A stretch of DNA of 6,744 nucleotides, from contig PFAV01000010.1 in the NCBI GenBank assembly GCA_002773545.1, positions 2,378-9,121 of the forward strand, given 5' to 3'. Within the stretch, counting starts at the first letter, position 1; each line of letters opens with the position of its first letter. The notes beneath the pieces are model-generated. The model saw only the letters and a list, made by a program, of their open reading frames with translations. It was not told the origin of the DNA and did not search any database. The stretch comes from a bacterium (Candidatus Gribaldobacteria) CG10_big_fil_rev_8_21_14_0_10_41_12. GTDB taxonomy: Bacteria > Patescibacteriota > Minisyncoccia > Minisyncoccales > CG1-02-41-26. Below, piece after piece: positions 5,394 to 6,744 of this stretch. The position numbers and the translations under genes are program-made.

Positions 5394-5421
5394 TTGACAT
5401 TGTTATTATTGTAAGTAGAAT
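5394..5421 (+). promoter_or_regulatory. rRNA operon promoter
   Basis: A perfect -35 box TTGACA (5394-5399), a 16-nt spacer and TAGAAT (5416-5421, five of six to consensus) form the best promoter in the window. The sequence before it (about 5371-5388, TTTTAATGTAATATTTT) is AT-rich like an UP element. Transcription would start near 5428, only about six bases before the rod-like leader hairpin and about 280 bases before mature 16S rRNA. Confidence 0.68.
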
Positions 5422-5433
5422 TGATATTGTAAT

Positions 5434-5611
5434 CGAGCTGGTTACAAAATTATTCCTGCTGAAATTTTATCTTTTCGGTTGCGGCATCGTCAGACATCGC
5501 AAAAAGCTTTTCACCATAGCTGGGCTATGGCTTCAAACTTTTTTGCTTGGTCTTGCCCGCCTCGCTCGAAAATCTAAAATTTCGCTACGGAATCATTTTG
5601 TAACCAGCTCG
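5434..5611 (+). other. 178-nt rod-like hairpin in the 16S rRNA leader
   Basis: The ends pair over 17 bp without mismatch (5434-5450 with 5595-5611, CGAGCTGGTTACAAAAT and its complement). After one mismatch, ATTCC pairs with GGAAT. The pairing continues inward: GAAATTTTA (5461-5469) with TAAAATTTC (5575-5583), TTTTCG (5472-5477) with CGAAAA (5567-5572), GCGG (5481-5484) with CCGC (5557-5560), AGAC (5492-5495) with GTCT (5550-5553), and GCAAAAAG (5499-5506) with CTTTTTTGC (5538-5546). The tip is CCATAGC-TGG-GCTATGG (5514-5530). So the entire block folds as one long stem. It is not the usual 16S processing stem, whose two strands flank the gene. It may be a processing or antitermination leader, or a foldback element inserted between promoter and gene. 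Confidence 0.7.
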
Positions 5612-5620
5612 TTGGCTCGT

Positions 5621-5657
5621 TCCAATTGAATATTTTTTATTGGTAATTGGTTTTTTT
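5621..5657 (+). other. AU-rich hairpin plus T7 in the rRNA leader
   Basis: CCAATT (5621-5626) and AATTGG (5645-5650) can pair around an 18-nt AT-rich loop, followed directly by seven T. This has the form of a weak intrinsic terminator. In an rRNA leader it would need antitermination, or it may only be spacer sequence. No clear boxA was found nearby. Confidence 0.35.
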
Positions 5658-5667
5658 AAGTTGTTTC

Positions 5668-5709
5668 GCCTGTTGAGATTTAATTATCTCATAGGCAACC
5701 GTTTTTATT

Positions 5710-5715
<6 letters not shown>
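5668..5715 (+). other. Hairpin and T-rich tract abutting the 16S 5' end
   Basis: GCCT (5668-5671) and AGGC (5693-5696) enclose a second stem GAGAT/ATCTC (5675-5679 and 5686-5690) with loop TTAATT. AACC and a T-rich tract (5702-5715) follow, running into the mature 16S start. The hairpin could mark the 5' processing region. Its form also resembles an intrinsic terminator. Confidence 0.4.

Positions 5716-6744
<1,029 letters not shown>

Noticed and set aside
5434..5611. Leader rod as a standard transposon-derived element with target duplication
   Set aside because: The ends form good inverted repeats, but I saw no matching direct repeat in the flanks, so the mobile-element reading stays only one option.
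5387..5629. 80-codon open frame in the rRNA leader
   Set aside because: It begins within the rRNA promoter and runs through the rod-like hairpin; the frame follows inverted-repeat sequence and its product resembles no family.

Overview
The window looks like part of a small, AT-leaning genome of the Candidate Phyla Radiation (Patescibacteria), most likely a Parcubacteria-type lineage. The main evidence is the partial 16S rRNA gene at the right end. It keeps the bacterial core but carries variants I associate with that radiation: CTAGCTCAG near the 5' end, ACACCTACGGGTGGCTGCAG at the 338 region, GCAGCAGCGG in the 530 loop and GGAATAGACGGGG near 920. The protein genes fit: a short EF-Ts, a release factor without its N-terminal domain, no clear Shine-Dalgarno site on most genes, and tightly packed or overlapping genes. 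All seven complete genes end in TAA or TAG.

Layout. Positions 50-2168 (+) hold ribosomal protein bL25 (CTC type) and then a secreted coiled-coil protein with a C-terminal lytic transglycosylase domain. A 42-nt palindrome (2176-2217) followed by a T-run closes this unit. Positions 2233-3201 (-) hold rpmE (bL31) and prfA (RF1), separated in the same frame by a single TAA. Their promoter lies at about 3227-3254, back to back with rpsB. Positions 3281-5273 (+) hold rpsB (uS2), a 127-nt foldback filling the rpsB-tsf spacer, tsf (EF-Ts), an unrecognised one-TM basic protein, and a tRNA-Thr(UGU). The end of the basic-protein gene overlaps the tRNA. A likely terminator and a second palindrome (5321-5356) follow. 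Positions 5394-6744 (+) are the start of an rRNA operon: a strong promoter, a leader of about 280 nt dominated by one 178-nt rod-like hairpin, and the 16S gene, which runs off the window at about E. coli position 949.

The genes are nearly all translation machinery: two ribosomal large-subunit proteins, one small-subunit protein, an elongation factor, a termination factor, a tRNA and 16S rRNA. The cell-wall hydrolase and the small membrane protein are the exceptions.

The most unusual part is a set of long perfect or near-perfect foldbacks. The strongest is an expansion of about 100 nt in helix 6 (V1) of the 16S gene, built from a 21-bp outer stem and a perfect 27-bp inner stem whose loop holds a terminator-like hairpin. 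It resembles an intervening sequence that RNase III could cut out or nick. Others are the rod-like rRNA leader, the rpsB-tsf foldback, and two intergenic palindromes sharing the core GARCGATCGYTC.
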